Part shown: positions 34,750 through 47,000 of the stretch, in pieces | Numbering within the stretch: position 1 is the stretch's first letter | How the letters are laid out: every line of letters begins with the position of its first letter | From: Bolinopsis microptera | Taxonomy: Eukaryota > Ctenophora > Tentaculata > Lobata > Bolinopsidae | DNA: 64,000 nucleotides | Reading direction: 5' to 3' | Assembly: GCF_026151205.1 (NCBI RefSeq) | Contig: NC_087075.1 | Span: 13,777,628-13,841,627 of the forward strand | Program-made: the position numbers and the translations under genes | The notes under the pieces: model-generated | What the model saw: the letters and a program-made list of their open reading frames with translations, nothing else | What the model was told of the DNA's origin: nothing | The model's database searches: none

Positions 34750-37700
34750 CTAACCGTAATGTTTGACTTTAGCGACCTCAGCGTTGTAGCTCTTGACGTA
34801 GCTGTTGTAAGATGCCACAGCCTTATTGGAAGCAGCAGCAGCAGCCTTTGCCTTCGTAAGAGCAGCGTTTGTCTTGGTAAGCTGAGTGTTCTGAGCTGCG
34901 ACAGCTGCCCTGTAACTCTTCTGGACCGTGTAGACTGCTTGTCTCTGCTTCTTGTAATGAGCGTCAAGCTTGTTCTGTCTTGAAGTATGGGCCTTTTTGG
35001 CGCTTGCTAGAGCGGCGTTTTGTCTCTTGATGCACGCTGCCTTAGCGGCTTGTATTTTCTTAACATTGCTTGCGTATACCACCCTGTTGTTGTTCGCCGC
35101 TGTAGCTGCTTTGTTGGAAGCAGCTTTTGCAGTATTGAGTCGAGTAGCGTGAACTGCCACCTGTTTGTGGGCATTAACGTAGCCAGTTCTAGCTGTTAGG
35201 TACTGGGTATGGTAGGTTGTAGATGCTTTCCTTGTAGATACCACCAGCTTCTTTGAAGATACAATGAGAGACTTGTACTTTGTAACTTGCAGTCTTGCTG
35301 CGGAAACGAGATGTTTAGTATTTGCTCGTCAACTCTTTTTGAAAATAAATTGGCTTAACCAGTAAAACAGGAAACTAACAAATTTAAATGCAAGTGGAAC
35401 CTACCAGTACGGAGATGAGGGTTCACTCTTATCTGTTGGCTTCTGTGATGTCTTCTTTCAGGATCTGACGAAGAAATGTCAGTAAGGTTAAGCCCAATAC
35501 AAATGGCACTTTGTCAAGTGATTAAGTATTTCAAATATTCATAATATTATGTTCTTACAAAATTGTTGAGGGAACGACTTCAGCTTAAGAGTGAAAATTA
35601 AAATGCTTTATATATGACATGACTCTGACTGATTACCTCTGGAACAGTTTAATTACTTACGTGCAAGAGGATAATGGCAAAGATAATTATCGTTCCATGT
35701 ATTTGGATCAGCTGTTTCAATCCACTGGATACATGTCTTTCCTGCTTTGTACTGTTGATCTTTCAGTGCACCGCTGAAGACCCAAGTGAAAGCGTATGGT
35801 GAAGTTGGTGGAATACAAAGGAAGTTGTCGTTCCATGTGTGAGGATCGGCTCCTTCCGATATTTTTACACAGTAAGAGTTTGAAACTGGGCCTGGAGGAG
35901 AGATTGGTGTCATTCAAGTGTATTTTAAGAATAAGCAATGAGAAAAACACAAATTGAAAGTTTGACATTCCAATTTCGATTCAATTTTCATGTTTATAAT
36001 TGACAAATGAAATATACCGTTCATGTTGAAACGGATTCCAGGATCAGCCTTGTTTTCCCTCCAGCAGAAGAAATTGTCGTTCCAGTGGTGGTTAGCTGGC
36101 TCAGCCAACTCCCATATCCTATCACAGTGGTAACCCTTGGGTACTCCAGCGTTGCTCCACTTGAAGTCACCGGGCCATTGAGGTAAAGGAGCAGTCACTG
36201 AGAAGATTGTATTTAGTTTTATATTGTGAATTTTTTCCTTTTCACCCTTTTGAAAAAGGCAATAGTGAAAGGTTACGAATGGACGATTTTGCAGAAAAAC
36301 GTGGATTTTGGAGAACGAGATAGGTGGGTTTAAATATGTCGTGTGTCCTTCCTTCCGTTCGTTACCATGCAACGAAAAAGTTGGGCGCGCGAGAGGATTG
36401 CTTGCGGAGATGTGATGTTTAGATAGCCTGTGATCTATGAATGCGCGGCGCGACTGTCTTTAATGTATATGATGCATGTAATGTATAATATTACTATTAG
36501 GTAATACGCCCAATTTGTACGTGGCACGCGTAGTGTATTGATGTGTACACGAGTATAGTTTACCTTTGCTGATAATTTCTTGAATTACAGATACAAGTTA
36601 AGTTCTACGGCAATTGAACTGAATTTCAAGTGTTTCCCGTATTTGATGCATAATTTATCAATATTATTATCATGAAGATTGAAGTGAGCTGATTGGAGCT
36701 TATACTTAAATTTATAGTAAATGTGAAATGGAAATCTAGCGTCCGCCAAAACGAAACAACGGGCGCAATTCTTGTTATTGTTGACTTTTGTTCAATTATT
36801 ATAACTAAACGAGCAATACTGACCAAACGTAAACATCCTGATTGTGATATAAGAATATGTCCCAACCGAGTTTTGGACTAATTACAGTCGTCATACCATA
36901 CGCTGCGATGCACAGTGTAGGGTATGACGACTGTGAAGTCCAGAGCTCTAAATCTCCATTATAGTGTGAAGATATGCACGGTGATTCAAAAATAGGGTGA
37001 ATTTAGTTTGGATTTTAAGAAATGATTAACAAATTTATGAAGGAGCAAGTTGTAATGTCCAGCCTTACCGTGGGCTCCGTGGTAAGGGGCGTTACAGAGG
37101 AAATTGTCCCCCCACGTGTTAGGATCGGCTGTCTCCGACCATTGAATGCACTTCTCTCCTTTACGCATCTGATTGTCTCTGACTCTGTTGCTGGTGGCCC
37201 AGCTGAAATGGTAGGGAGAGTTATTCTGGACACAGAGGAAGTTATCCTTCCAGGTGTGTGATGCAGGCTCGGCTCCTTCATGAATTTGTGTACATTTCTG
37301 TCCGGGAATGGCTCCTGAAACATGGTTTAAATTTAACATAAGTAAAAGGAAAAAAGGTAAACAGTTCTATTGACGAAAATACGAAAAAATATCCACCGAA
37401 ATGTATTGTAACAATACATCTAAGTGACAATTTTTTGTTAGACTGAAACCAATGTTCGTCCAAAAATTAACATTATCAATTATTTGTTTAGTTATGTCAT
37501 TGTCATCGTAAAATTATTAGCACTGTTTTTTCCCCACCACATGGTTACTATGGTTACTATGGTTACTATGGTTACTATGGTTACTATGGTTACTATGGTT
37601 ACTATGGTTACTATGGTTACTATGGTTACTATGGTTACCTGCCATGGACCATCGGAGACCAGGGTCAGCCCTGTCGTTCCTCCAACACATGAAGTTATCG

Positions 37701-38592
37701 TTCCACGTGTGAGGATCCTTCATTTCCCAGATTTTGTCGCAGGTGTAACCCCTTGGTGTGCCAGCGGAGTTCCATTTGAAGTCTTGTGGCCAGCTTGGCA
37801 GAGTTGCTGCGAGATTAAAATGATTTGAAGTTGTAAGAAAACGTTTTAACTTATTAAAATGGTGGTATCACGGGTTTTTAAATTTTTTATTGACTGGCTC
37901 TAAATTAAATTTTTCGTTGAAGATTGCAACGGTATTATACATATGAATCATGAAAAACTGTAAAATGCGCATTAACTTACAATAAGAGTCGCAGTCCATG
38001 TTTGCACTAGTCAGTTCATTGTTCTTCCTGAACACGGCACCAAATGGTTGATATTTCAACCAGCACTGGTTGTCTCGTTTTCGGAAAGTAATAGATCGAC
38101 AGCCCTGTGCATCAGCCTTGTGGCACTCTTGGGCGCAATGGTTGAAACCGTGAGATTTGAAACTCCTTATGTCTGCACCCCCGTAGTCTGTGTGGTCGTC
38201 CACGCACACATGGATAGCTGAAAAAGTGTAATTTAGCTGAGAATTTGGATGAAAGCAAATGTGATCGGAGATTGACCGGAGCTAATTATTCAATCATTGA
38301 CTATGATTATCACCAATCTTATAACATTTATTAAATCATAATTAAATCATACTTCTAATCTCGGGATAGCCTGTAGCAAGTTTTTGATTTTCGCTGTAAT
38401 ACATTGCACAGCTCCTCATTTAATCCTTTTATCCTATGTCTTATAACTTTATAACAATTGGGGAATATTTAAATAAATTTCCTTGATTGTAGAATATGAT
38501 TGAACAATGAACACTGACTAAAATATAAACAAAAGCTTACCGTTAGAGATGGCAAGCACGAGTGCCGCAAGCAGGATAACTGCGATTTTCAT
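34750..38592 (-). CDS. Secreted PAN-domain protein with W-N-D-N-F-C modules and helical tail, 8 exons, 573 aa
   Basis: Exons (5' to 3'): 38541-38592, 37981-38217, 37639-37806, 37069-37314, 36018-36197, 35661-35891, 35405-35464, 34750-35297. All junctions are GT-AG and every phase joins. Signal peptide MKIAVILLAALVLAISNG. A PAN/apple domain spans residues ~18-96 (C-A-Q-E-C...C-R-S-I-T-F...Q-C-W-L-K). Four modules follow at ~97-371 as a duplicated pair of exons: type A (LPxWPxDFKW...WNDNF-C) then type B (two H-T-W-x-D-N-F-L-C units), twice. Then a short basic exon and a ~180-residue Ala/Lys/Thr-rich, probably coiled-coil tail with essentially no cysteines. PAN domains bind protein or carbohydrate. 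The W-N-D-N module is not one I can name. An adhesive, lectin-like or mucus role is plausible but unproven. Confidence 0.85.
36885..36936. other. Hairpin, perfect 14-bp stem, in intron of the PAN gene
   Basis: ACAGTCGTCATACC and GGTATGACGACTGT pair around a ~24-nt loop, with further partial pairing (ATAC/GTGTA) inside. Size and shape resemble a small-RNA precursor or a foldback relic. No homologue was recognised. Confidence 0.5.
37541..37639 (-). repeat. 9-bp minisatellite (TAACCATAG) at the donor of exon 3 of the PAN gene
   Basis: About 11 perfect 9-bp units start immediately at the 5' splice site (GCAG|GTAACCATAG). Each unit repeats A|GTAACC, a usable donor core, and stays in frame as Asn-His-Ser. 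Retention or downstream donor choice would add N-H-S tripeptides, each an N-glycosylation sequon. Confidence 0.9.
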
Positions 38593-38625
38593 GATGAAAT
38601 GAAGCGCAGAAAAATACCAAGAAAA

Positions 38626-38640
38626 TAATATATAAATTTT
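38626..38640 (-). promoter_or_regulatory. Probable TATA box of the PAN-domain gene
   Basis: The minus strand reads AAAATTTATATATTATTTTC, 34-48 bp upstream of the initiator ATG at 38592. That spacing suits a TATA box with a very short 5'UTR. Only motif and position support it. Confidence 0.4.
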
Positions 38641-39360
38641 GATTTCAGGTGGGAGATTTATACTGAACCAAGCCAGGAAATGGTGTGGGGACTCATGCGG
38701 CTTTTTCAGGATATGGTCAATGTGTACTCCAGCTGGCAATGTTTCAGATTATCTGCAATTGAAGAGGTGATTTGACTTAAGGAGGCGTTCCAGGAAATGG
38801 ATATATCAATCGGACTGAACACATTCCAGATTCCAGAGCTGCAATAATGTTGACGTGTAAAAGTCTTCAAAAATTTCAAGTTACCTGCTTTAGAATTTTG
38901 TAAGGAACTGATCTAAGAAGCGGTATCATGTTTGGAAAGAATGACATGACATGGCTAAGCCTAAAAGTAAAGCTGATGAATAGTAGATGAAGAACACTTT
39001 TTCAGAACATGTCCCAGATGCCATCCCGACCCAGTAGGACAAACTTGAAGGAACCTACAAAGTCTGTACTCTTCAGTTCATGACATAATAAAACCCTGTT
39101 CCTATCGGAACACATGGTGGAATTTCGTTGCTCAGCTTTTCAGAATTACAGATTCCCAATAAAGAAGAAACACAATAGTGATATATACTTACAGTTGTAC
39201 GAGACACCTCACACCACCGAACCCTCGCAGCATCAACTAATGCACTTTGTCTGAAGGAGAACGCCGTCACTAGTTGACCACACTCACACGGACTTTTTCA
39301 CAAGCAACTACACATTTTTGTTTTTCAAGGGTCTTCTATTTGACCGCCCCCCCCCCCCCA

Positions 39361-39395
<35 letters not shown>

Positions 39396-40723
39396 ATAAA
39401 ATCTTGGTAATAGGGGCGGAAAGGGGCCAACATTTTTTGGCCGCCATTGCATTATCCAAATTGCTTTAATGTTAAAGTGTAGTCCAAATTTACATTCCTC
39501 ATTGCTAGAATTCATTTCTTAAAGCAAATTCTCCAAAACATTTTCCAGATTTTTCCTCTTTCATCTTTGCTCCCTTAATTTTGAGAACTATTACTGTAAG
39601 AATATTTTCAAAATTTGCAGGACTTTATCCTTTGACCCCTAAATTGGCACAGCATGAAAGCCAAAATCTTGCTGAAATTTGAATTGATCTTGAAACTGTG
39701 TTTGAAAATGATCTCATTCTTTAGTAGTAGTGCCAAATTGCTCAGCTAGTTAGGCCTTATTCCTTAATGGTTCATTTTACCATAAGTTGTTCAAACAATT
39801 AGAGATCATATCTTATTAGTTGCTCTATAGGGTCAGGAACAACCATAAACATTTTTTGACTTTAATGTTTCGGATAATTTTGACTTGGGCTGCGCCCATA
39901 TTTTTCACCAATTTTTAACAGGTAAAATTCTCTAAATCTTCAATTTAGTCATGAAGGAGTATAGAAGGAGTTTTAAATGTGTGCTCCTCTTATATAAACA
40001 GTAGAACTAGAAACTAGTTAACTTTAGTCGAGGTCTCAGTTTGTACAATGTCGGGAAGTTCCTGCAAGAGTTTTGCGCAAGGTCGTTTCAAGTTCAACCC
40101 GTTCTCTAGCTGGCCCTGAACGACTATTTAAAACCCTAACCCTAACTTCTTTATACGATTATGGTCATATCACGTGATCGAGACAATTTTTCGCCAGGAC
40201 GCCAGGCACCAGGGGAGCATTTTAACCCTATGTCATGGGGTGTGATTCGGAATCAGCGTCCGAAAATACATCAAATTAAGTTGGTTTTAATTACATGGGG
40301 ACCTCAGGCTATTATGTTCATAAACATAGAGATTCGGCGGAATGACAGGCTGAGCGCGGCCCAGTAAGGTTTTAACTGATGGCATGATGATTGATGGGGT
40401 CCTTTTAGAACATTTTTGAGGATCGATTGTGGATTGTAGAGTTATTTAGCACGCTCGTACTGCGTACGTTAAAAACTTTGTCATTTAAAAACCCCCTAGT
40501 GTCAACAATTAACGGCTAACGTATTGATATTTTTTGGTTTTAATGAATTTACTGGTAGTGGTAACGGATTTCTTCTAATTAATTGGACTTTGGATTTTGA
40601 TTTTAGCACCGCTGATGATCTGACATCAATCATTATTTAATACATTTTACTATAGATATATTTTATATTTTGTAGAAAATCGCAAAGTTATCTCAAGGAA
40701 TTAATATAACTGAATAATTTGTA
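38641..40723. other. Intergenic DNA with long poly-C tracts
   Basis: Poly-C runs at 39347-39395 are interrupted only by AT. At 40130-40350, CCCTAACCCTAAC is followed by a repeat (GCATTTTAACCCTATGTCATGGGG...GATTCGGAAT) that recurs at 42500-42550. No gene supported. Confidence 0.5.
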
Positions 40724-40870
40724 GGGGTCGTTCACATATTACGTAATAATTGTTTGGAAAATTTTTACCCCCCCCCCCCCTCCGTAATCCGTTTTAAATT
40801 TACACATAGCAGATAGCTATTGTGTCAAAATTACACAATTTTGACACAATAGCTATCTGCGAACGACCCC
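40724..40870. mobile_element. 147-bp hairpin MITE with GGGGTCGTTC ends
   Basis: GGGGTCGTTC at 40724-40733 and GAACGACCCC at 40861-40870 are inverted ends. Inside, a perfect 24-bp stem (40809-40832 / 40837-40860) has a 4-nt loop. A poly-C tract lies at 40768-40780. A related ACGTAA...GTGAACG end appears at about 62985-63005. Confidence 0.65.
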
Positions 40871-40959
40871 ATATTATTTAATATCAACTGTGCAATGTGG
40901 CGATTTTCTCACGCTGCCAGTTCACGTGATTATGTTTTCGCTCTCACGTGATCATTTTA

Positions 40960-41100
40960 AACAGCGGTGATCCAGGAAATTATTCCAGTGTTGTGAACTA
41001 GCTGAATTATTGGACAGAAATGAAATGTTCACCATAGGCACATTGGAGAGAAAACATCAAATTCAAAACATGTGAACATGTATAAAAAGTCTCCACATCC
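40960..41100. repeat. Dispersed repeat (CCAGGAAATTATTCCAG...GTATAAAAAGTCTCCA), copy
   Basis: Shares, in the same order, the motifs GGTGATCCAGGAAATTATTC, TTATTGGACAGAAA and ACATGTATAAAAAGTCTCCA with 34130-34225. This copy carries an extra ~45 bp (CACCATAGGCACATTGGAGA-containing) before the last motif. Confidence 0.65.
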
Positions 41101-41666
41101 AATTCCATGTCTGGAAATATTTAAAATCTTACCGTATAGTAGTATACAGTGTGTTTATACATGTGGACTTGATCGACATAAACCAATATTTCGGACCAAT
41201 TCAAACACTTGTTATTAATGTTATACAGTTCCTCTGTATAGTTATACTTAATCGATAAACCATTTCGGACCAATTCTAATGTCTAACACTTGTGAGCTTG
41301 TACTTGTAGTCAATACTCTGCAGTTCCAATTTTGGGGTTAAATGAGAATTAGCTTGGGACGCTCTACTTCAAATTGGAGCATTGAAATTTTGGCTGAGTT
41401 ATGAGTTTTTTTGGAAAAGCTACACGTACAACTAAATATTCCAATAATATATGCAAAAGAACCGCCTCTCAATCCTGGATACAGACGTGAATGCCGAATG
41501 GTGACGAAAAAGGTTGATTCCGGCAGTGTTCTACAACTAACGACTCTTCTGCAGTGGTTTAGCGTCAACATAAAAATTTACATTATAACAATATAACATA
41601 TTTATAACATAATATTTATATGATCGTTCGCAATTTTAATTGACGCAGGGTGTTGTGAAAATGTTG

Positions 41667-41762
41667 TACTTGTAGGTTTATATCCTACCAGTGACCAGGA
41701 CGCGCGCCGAGTTGGACCCGTCGACGGTAATATTTGGAACAAATAACTTACGCGACGAGTAT
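41667..41762 (+). repeat. Dispersed repeat, GACGCGCGCCGAGTTGGAC family, copy 2 (interrupted)
   Basis: Hairpin TAGGTTTATATCCTACCA, core GACGCGCGCCGAGTTGGACC, GTCGACGGTAA and ACGAGTAT. The copy is interrupted by the hAT-type MITE that starts at 41763 and resumes at 42262 with ACGAGTATC. Confidence 0.7.
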
Positions 41763-42261
41763 CAAGGTTGTTAAATCATAAATACGTATTAGGAGGGAAT
41801 ACGTATTGGAATACGAATACGTATTAATCCTCGAAAATTGACGTATTACGAAAATTTCGATAAGCTAACATTAATTTCGCAAAAAATGTTAGCTTATCGG
41901 ATTATCCATAAAATTTGATTACAAATTTAAGTTATCATGTATAACTGCACTCCTTTAATGCATGATCGTTGTAGCGCGATGCACTACTGGGTCGCACGCG
42001 CATCAAATAATGCTTCTCGCAACCACGTATGCAGATCGGCGAGATGCGAAGGATTGACATCGTGAATCAAGCATGATCGATGATGAGGGTGGCGCGCAGC
42101 TGTAATGTTTAATTTTGACAAATCAGCGTATTACGGCGTATTCGTGGACGTATTTAACAATCCATAGAAATTACCGTATTACGGCGTATTACGACGTATT
42201 CTTTATTAGAACCGAATACGTCGTATTCTTTTACGAAAATTTGACGTATTTAACAACCTTG
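41763..42261. mobile_element. 499-bp hAT-type MITE with 8-bp target duplication
   Basis: The ends are CAAGGTTGTTAAAT and its complement ATTTAACAACCTTG. The flanking 8-bp direct repeat ACGAGTAT sits at 41755-41762 and 42262-42269. An 8-bp duplication plus a CA-A-G-G-start end is characteristic of the hAT superfamily. The interior is rich in TACGTATT/AATACGTA motifs and non-coding. Confidence 0.85.
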
Positions 42262-42351
42262 ACGAGTATCGGCTCTTACTAATTCGCTCGCCCAAAAATT
42301 TCACGTGACTTTGGTTTTTATGGTTTTACAGCCCTACAAAACGGTTTTAAA

Positions 42352-42440
42352 TAAACCCTAATCCCAACCCTAACCCTAACCATAACCCCGAAGCTATCCA
42401 TAACCCTTACCACAATCCTAACCCTAACCCGAGCCCTAAA
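42352..42440. repeat. Interstitial telomere-like repeat (CCCTAA)n, degenerate
   Basis: CCCTAATCCCAACCCTAACC followed by further CCATAA/CCCTAA variants. It is flanked by repeats that also accompany the short CCCTAACCCTAAC at 40130-40150, which suggests it is part of a dispersed element rather than a chromosome-fusion scar. Confidence 0.7.
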
Positions 42441-44006
42441 CAATCGAATTCATGTTTTACTAGCCTATCACGTGACCAAAACGGTTTTTTGCCTATAACT
42501 CTCCAGGGAAGCATTTTTACCCTACGTCATGGGGGGTGATTCGGAATTATTAAGATCAATTTCATACCCAAAGGGCCTTTTCACAAGAATTTTCTTAAAA
42601 TTTGGGCGAGCGATTTAGTAGGAGCGACGAGTATCACCCGTTAATGAAGATGACACGTCATGACAGTACAGTATTACCATTCCGAGTGGGTGCTGAGACG
42701 TATCTTTCCTGTTTCCCAAAAACCATGATCTCTGTTTTCTTTTCATCTTCAAGCCACCAAGCCCACAGTATTTAATTAAGCAATATTACCCGCTGTTTCT
42801 TGCAGTCCTTCAATGTACATGGCGAAATTAAAGATTACTCGATGAGTTCAGCGCGCCGCGCACCAATAATAATTTAATTCAGAATATCACGTAAAATAAC
42901 TTTGCGTGGCATTCTGATATAAAGAGTAAAATGAAACGAGATTTAAACGTCGTAATAACAAATGCGTATTAATATTATAAGGCAACTGCTCGTGTCAAAA
43001 CGACTTAAAATACCTAATCGAACGCCGTGAAACTTAAAACACGGAGCACACGGGCGCTTAAAATATGGTTAATTCTACCTCTTTTTTTTTTTCTTCGGTA
43101 CAAACTCGATACATCTTCTGGAATCTAGTTTTTCCAGAAAATACAAATTGTACAAAGAAGGAAATAATCGTAGAAGAGTATGTTTCGACAATCCTGTAAT
43201 TCTTTGCGATATCAACAACAAAATCCAAGCGGTAACACACTTTTTACAAAAACAATAAGCTACAAATCAGAAAACTTAGCAATTCATTATCCATTCCGGG
43301 TTCAATCTTGTGAATAACATAATCGCAAATGCTTGGATTTTGTTAAGTTTCGTCGGAAACCATTAACATGCCACTTTTCAAAACAAAGCTATTTCACAAC
43401 TCTAGAATAAATCAGTGATAAATTCACGCTGTCCTGCACCATATCTTCACACTCGGTCTAAGCATTAACCCTATAAGTATCCCAGTTATCCCATTATCCC
43501 TATATCCCAATTATCCCAATGTGTCAGGTCAATACCACCCAAAGCTCAGGAGGTAGCAGAAGAAAAGAAAAGAATTTCAAATGGGAATCAATGAGAAATA
43601 AGTCCTATATGTATCTAGAACTTTCGCCCCAAATTATGACATTCAAAATAATTTTCGATGAATTGTCAACATGAGGGATGACACATCTACCCGACGAGCG
43701 TGAACTTTCACTAATTCATATTGCAAATAATCCTTTTCTCGTAGAAAAAGCAAAGTTTACCCATTTTATACAACAAGATACCTATAAGTTAACCCCCAAA
43801 AGTAAACATACATTTCCGGTAGGCATAATATAATCCAACGATTCCAAGAACAAATTAGTTACTTTAAACAGTAATAATACTGAAACACTCAAGCGAGTCC
43901 ACAGATTTGCAAGGAGTGCACGTTTTCGCAAGTGCATGTTTTCGCGAGTGCATAGTTTCACGATTGCGTATATTTGCGAGTGCAGGTGGTCGCAGGAGTG
44001 GGGAGA
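42441..44006. other. Intergenic DNA 3' of GMP synthase
   Basis: A partial copy of the GACGCGCGCC-family tail (GAGCGACGAGTATCACCCGT) lies at 42600-42645. At 43895-43995 there are about five degenerate GTTTTCGCGAGTGCA units ending directly before the GMP synthase stop. No gene seen. Confidence 0.5.
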
Positions 44007-47000
44007 CTATTCCCACTCGGTGGTACCAGGGGGTTTATCTGTCAGATCGTACATTACTCGAGAGATACCCAACACTCCACTGAAACAGAAAGTTTTAGTT
44101 TAGTTAGATAAATAGGGTAGGAAGAGAGGAAAGGAGGGGGAAAGGAGGAGGGAGATGAGGTGAGGGCGGGGAGGGTAAAAGGAGAAGGAGGAAGAGAGAC
44201 TCAGCACTCTACTTATACATATAATCGTGTATTCGTTTTAAGTTGAATCAGTGAGAGTTATGAATAACAATTCGGGGGAGGGGGAGGAGGGTGCCATCTT
44301 TGCCACTTGAATCAATGTACTAACCTGACTGCAGCTACAATGTCGTTCACCACAGGTTCAGGTATGTGTTTGCCAGGTATAGCTGCTGAGCCTGAAATGT
44401 TGGACCATGTGTATTGTGGTTCAAAAGTTAAAGATACAAATATGATTAAGATTTAGATTATATTGTAAAGTTTTGAGATGATTCGAACATCATTTGCAAT
44501 TTTGTTAAAATTTCAGAGATAATGGTAAATGGACAACAGATTGAAACTCAGAAGTAAGCTCAATAAAGCTCAATAAAGCTCAATGAAGCAAAACAATATA
44601 AATAATACACTCGAATCTCGAATAGGAATAATTTGAAAAGTTTGCGACGCGCACATAAAAACTCGTAAATCAAAAACTGGTCCGTGCTTTATTTTAACAT
44701 GTATAATATACTATGTATATTTAAGTTAAAAGACTAAGATTGTTTTTAAGATTTACAAATCAGTCCATTTTGGATAATTCACACCCAATCAAAACGACAG
44801 CTATCCATCATTTTTCAAGAGAGACGAGTAAAGAAAAGCGGAGCACTGGAAACCCGCGAACTCCGTCTCACAAGTTTCCGAGGAATAATAGCACCCAATC
44901 TGCGTGACATCCTCATCTTCATACGTCACATGATCAACCTCCGTCCAGCGCCACGCGTTAAATATCTTGCAAACTTTACCGTCAGAACAGGGGGTGTTGT
45001 AAGGGGAGCCGAGAGTACGGACACATGACCGGATTATGGTGGGAGGAAAGGGGAGGGTAATCCGGGGATAAGAGCTGGTGTATTTGATGATGAGAGCGGA
45101 GTAGTCACGGCATACCGGACATACCGTTGAGGTGGCGACAATAACTGGGGAGTTGGTGACAGGAACTGGTTCAATGGCAGTAGCAACCGAGAGGAAGAGG
45201 GATAGCAGACAGAACATTACTTGTGGCACAAGGTTAAGAAATGGACACATTAGGTGGCGGTGGGAATTTCAGAATGGTTAGGTGGAGGAATCGTTAGAGC
45301 ATGCGCTCAGTTGAATATGAACGCGGCTTATCTTTTGAGGTGATTATATGTACGGTCTGGTGTTTTAAAATTCGGAACTCGTTAGGTTAATCGTAAAACC
45401 CGTATGAATTTCAATAAAATAAAAATAAAACCCCGGAAACAAATTTGTTAAGTTCAAAGAAAACTTTTGAGGACAAATTTACATCATGTGCAGGGTGTTC
45501 CATAAAAAATGTGACTTTTTCCACTTTAATTTTGTTTCACGTTTATTTTAACAGAATTTTGTCGGTAAATAATCGAATTTTTAAATATGATTAATAATAT
45601 GATTTAACATATATTGTTAAGTATCTGCACAAAAAAGTCAGTCACGCTTCTCAGAAATTACATCTGCTATTGACATTATTTATGGCAAAGGTCCAAGATT
45701 TTCAAAATCTATATAACAAGAAATGCGGTCGCTTTTCTTTTGTGGATGGCCGCTCAATTTCCCAATCCGTGACGGCGTATTTTGTCTTATTTCATACAAT
45801 CTGTTTTTAAGCATGCAGATATGGCGGAGTGATTATAGGCCGAGCACCGCCCAGTTAATTCCATATTGAATTTGAAAATCTTGTATATTTCTATGTAACC
45901 ACATTATGTTTATTGTTTATGCAACCTGATATGACAACGGATCTGTGCAAAATAGTAATACTAACTCGAAAATCGAAATAATACTCTATCAATTATGAGT
46001 CGGCACTTTGAGTCATGGATCGGGAAAAAAATTCTGTCTAGACAATCTCTTTTAAATATTCCTTAAAGCATATTATCCTGGAAATTTCAGGGTGATTGAT
46101 TAAAAACTGTTGGAGAAGAGAGATTTTCGATTAACTACGCGTTATAGATAAGACTCGATATTCAGAACGCGCGATGTAAAATCGCTAGCACAATACAATT
46201 ACTAGTTACCCATCAGCGCTGACCTTTTGGTTCAGGAACAAAATTTTTCGATGGGACTAAGAGTAACTGATAGAACTTACTCATCTCTATCAGAAAAAAC
46301 TAAAAAGTCGGTTCCGAATATTGAGACCCTTTGTTAAGTTCGTGAGGAAGCATCATAACAGAACAGCAATTTTCGAGAAATCAAGAAGTGATAAGGACTG
46401 GAAACTTGGTGTGCACAAATTCCATACATATTGACACATTCCCCTACTGGGGGGGTACCAATGGCATAGAATGGAGAAGAATGGCATAAAAATCATCAAA
46501 TGGCATAGAAATTTCATGGCATAAATGGAAATTTTGTTTGGCCAATTCTCCATTTATGCCAATTTATGCCATGAATTTAGGTCTTCATATTTGACCTTTA
46601 GGATGACTTTAAATTCGCAAATATTATTAGTACTTGAATAAGAGACATGTTTCATGCTTTATAACGCTTGGAATGATCGTTAAAGTCAAAGATTCATATG
46701 ACAAATAACTAAATAAAGAAAATAGAAATGTATTATATCAAATATATACCAAACATTTCACTATTCAAGAATAGCAAATTGTGAGTTGTTCAAAATGTAC
46801 AGAATACAAACATTGACAACACAACGATTTTGAATGTCATCAAGGAACAATGCATCTGATGTATTTGTCTTCGACGAGTAGCCATACATTAGGAGATCCA
46901 TTGATTAGGCTATGTTCCTGGCAGTAGTACTTCATCGGGCATGACTTATAAGAAATAAATCTAACCACTCCTGTTGCAAAGTTCTGCTGAGATTTGAAGA

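Noticed and set aside
35653-37828. Several separate small ORFs on both strands
   Set aside because: The minus-strand ones are exons of one 8-exon gene; the plus-strand ones are shadows.
42352-42440. True telomere or chromosome-fusion point
   Set aside because: Short, degenerate and accompanied by dispersed repeats also found at 40.1 kb.
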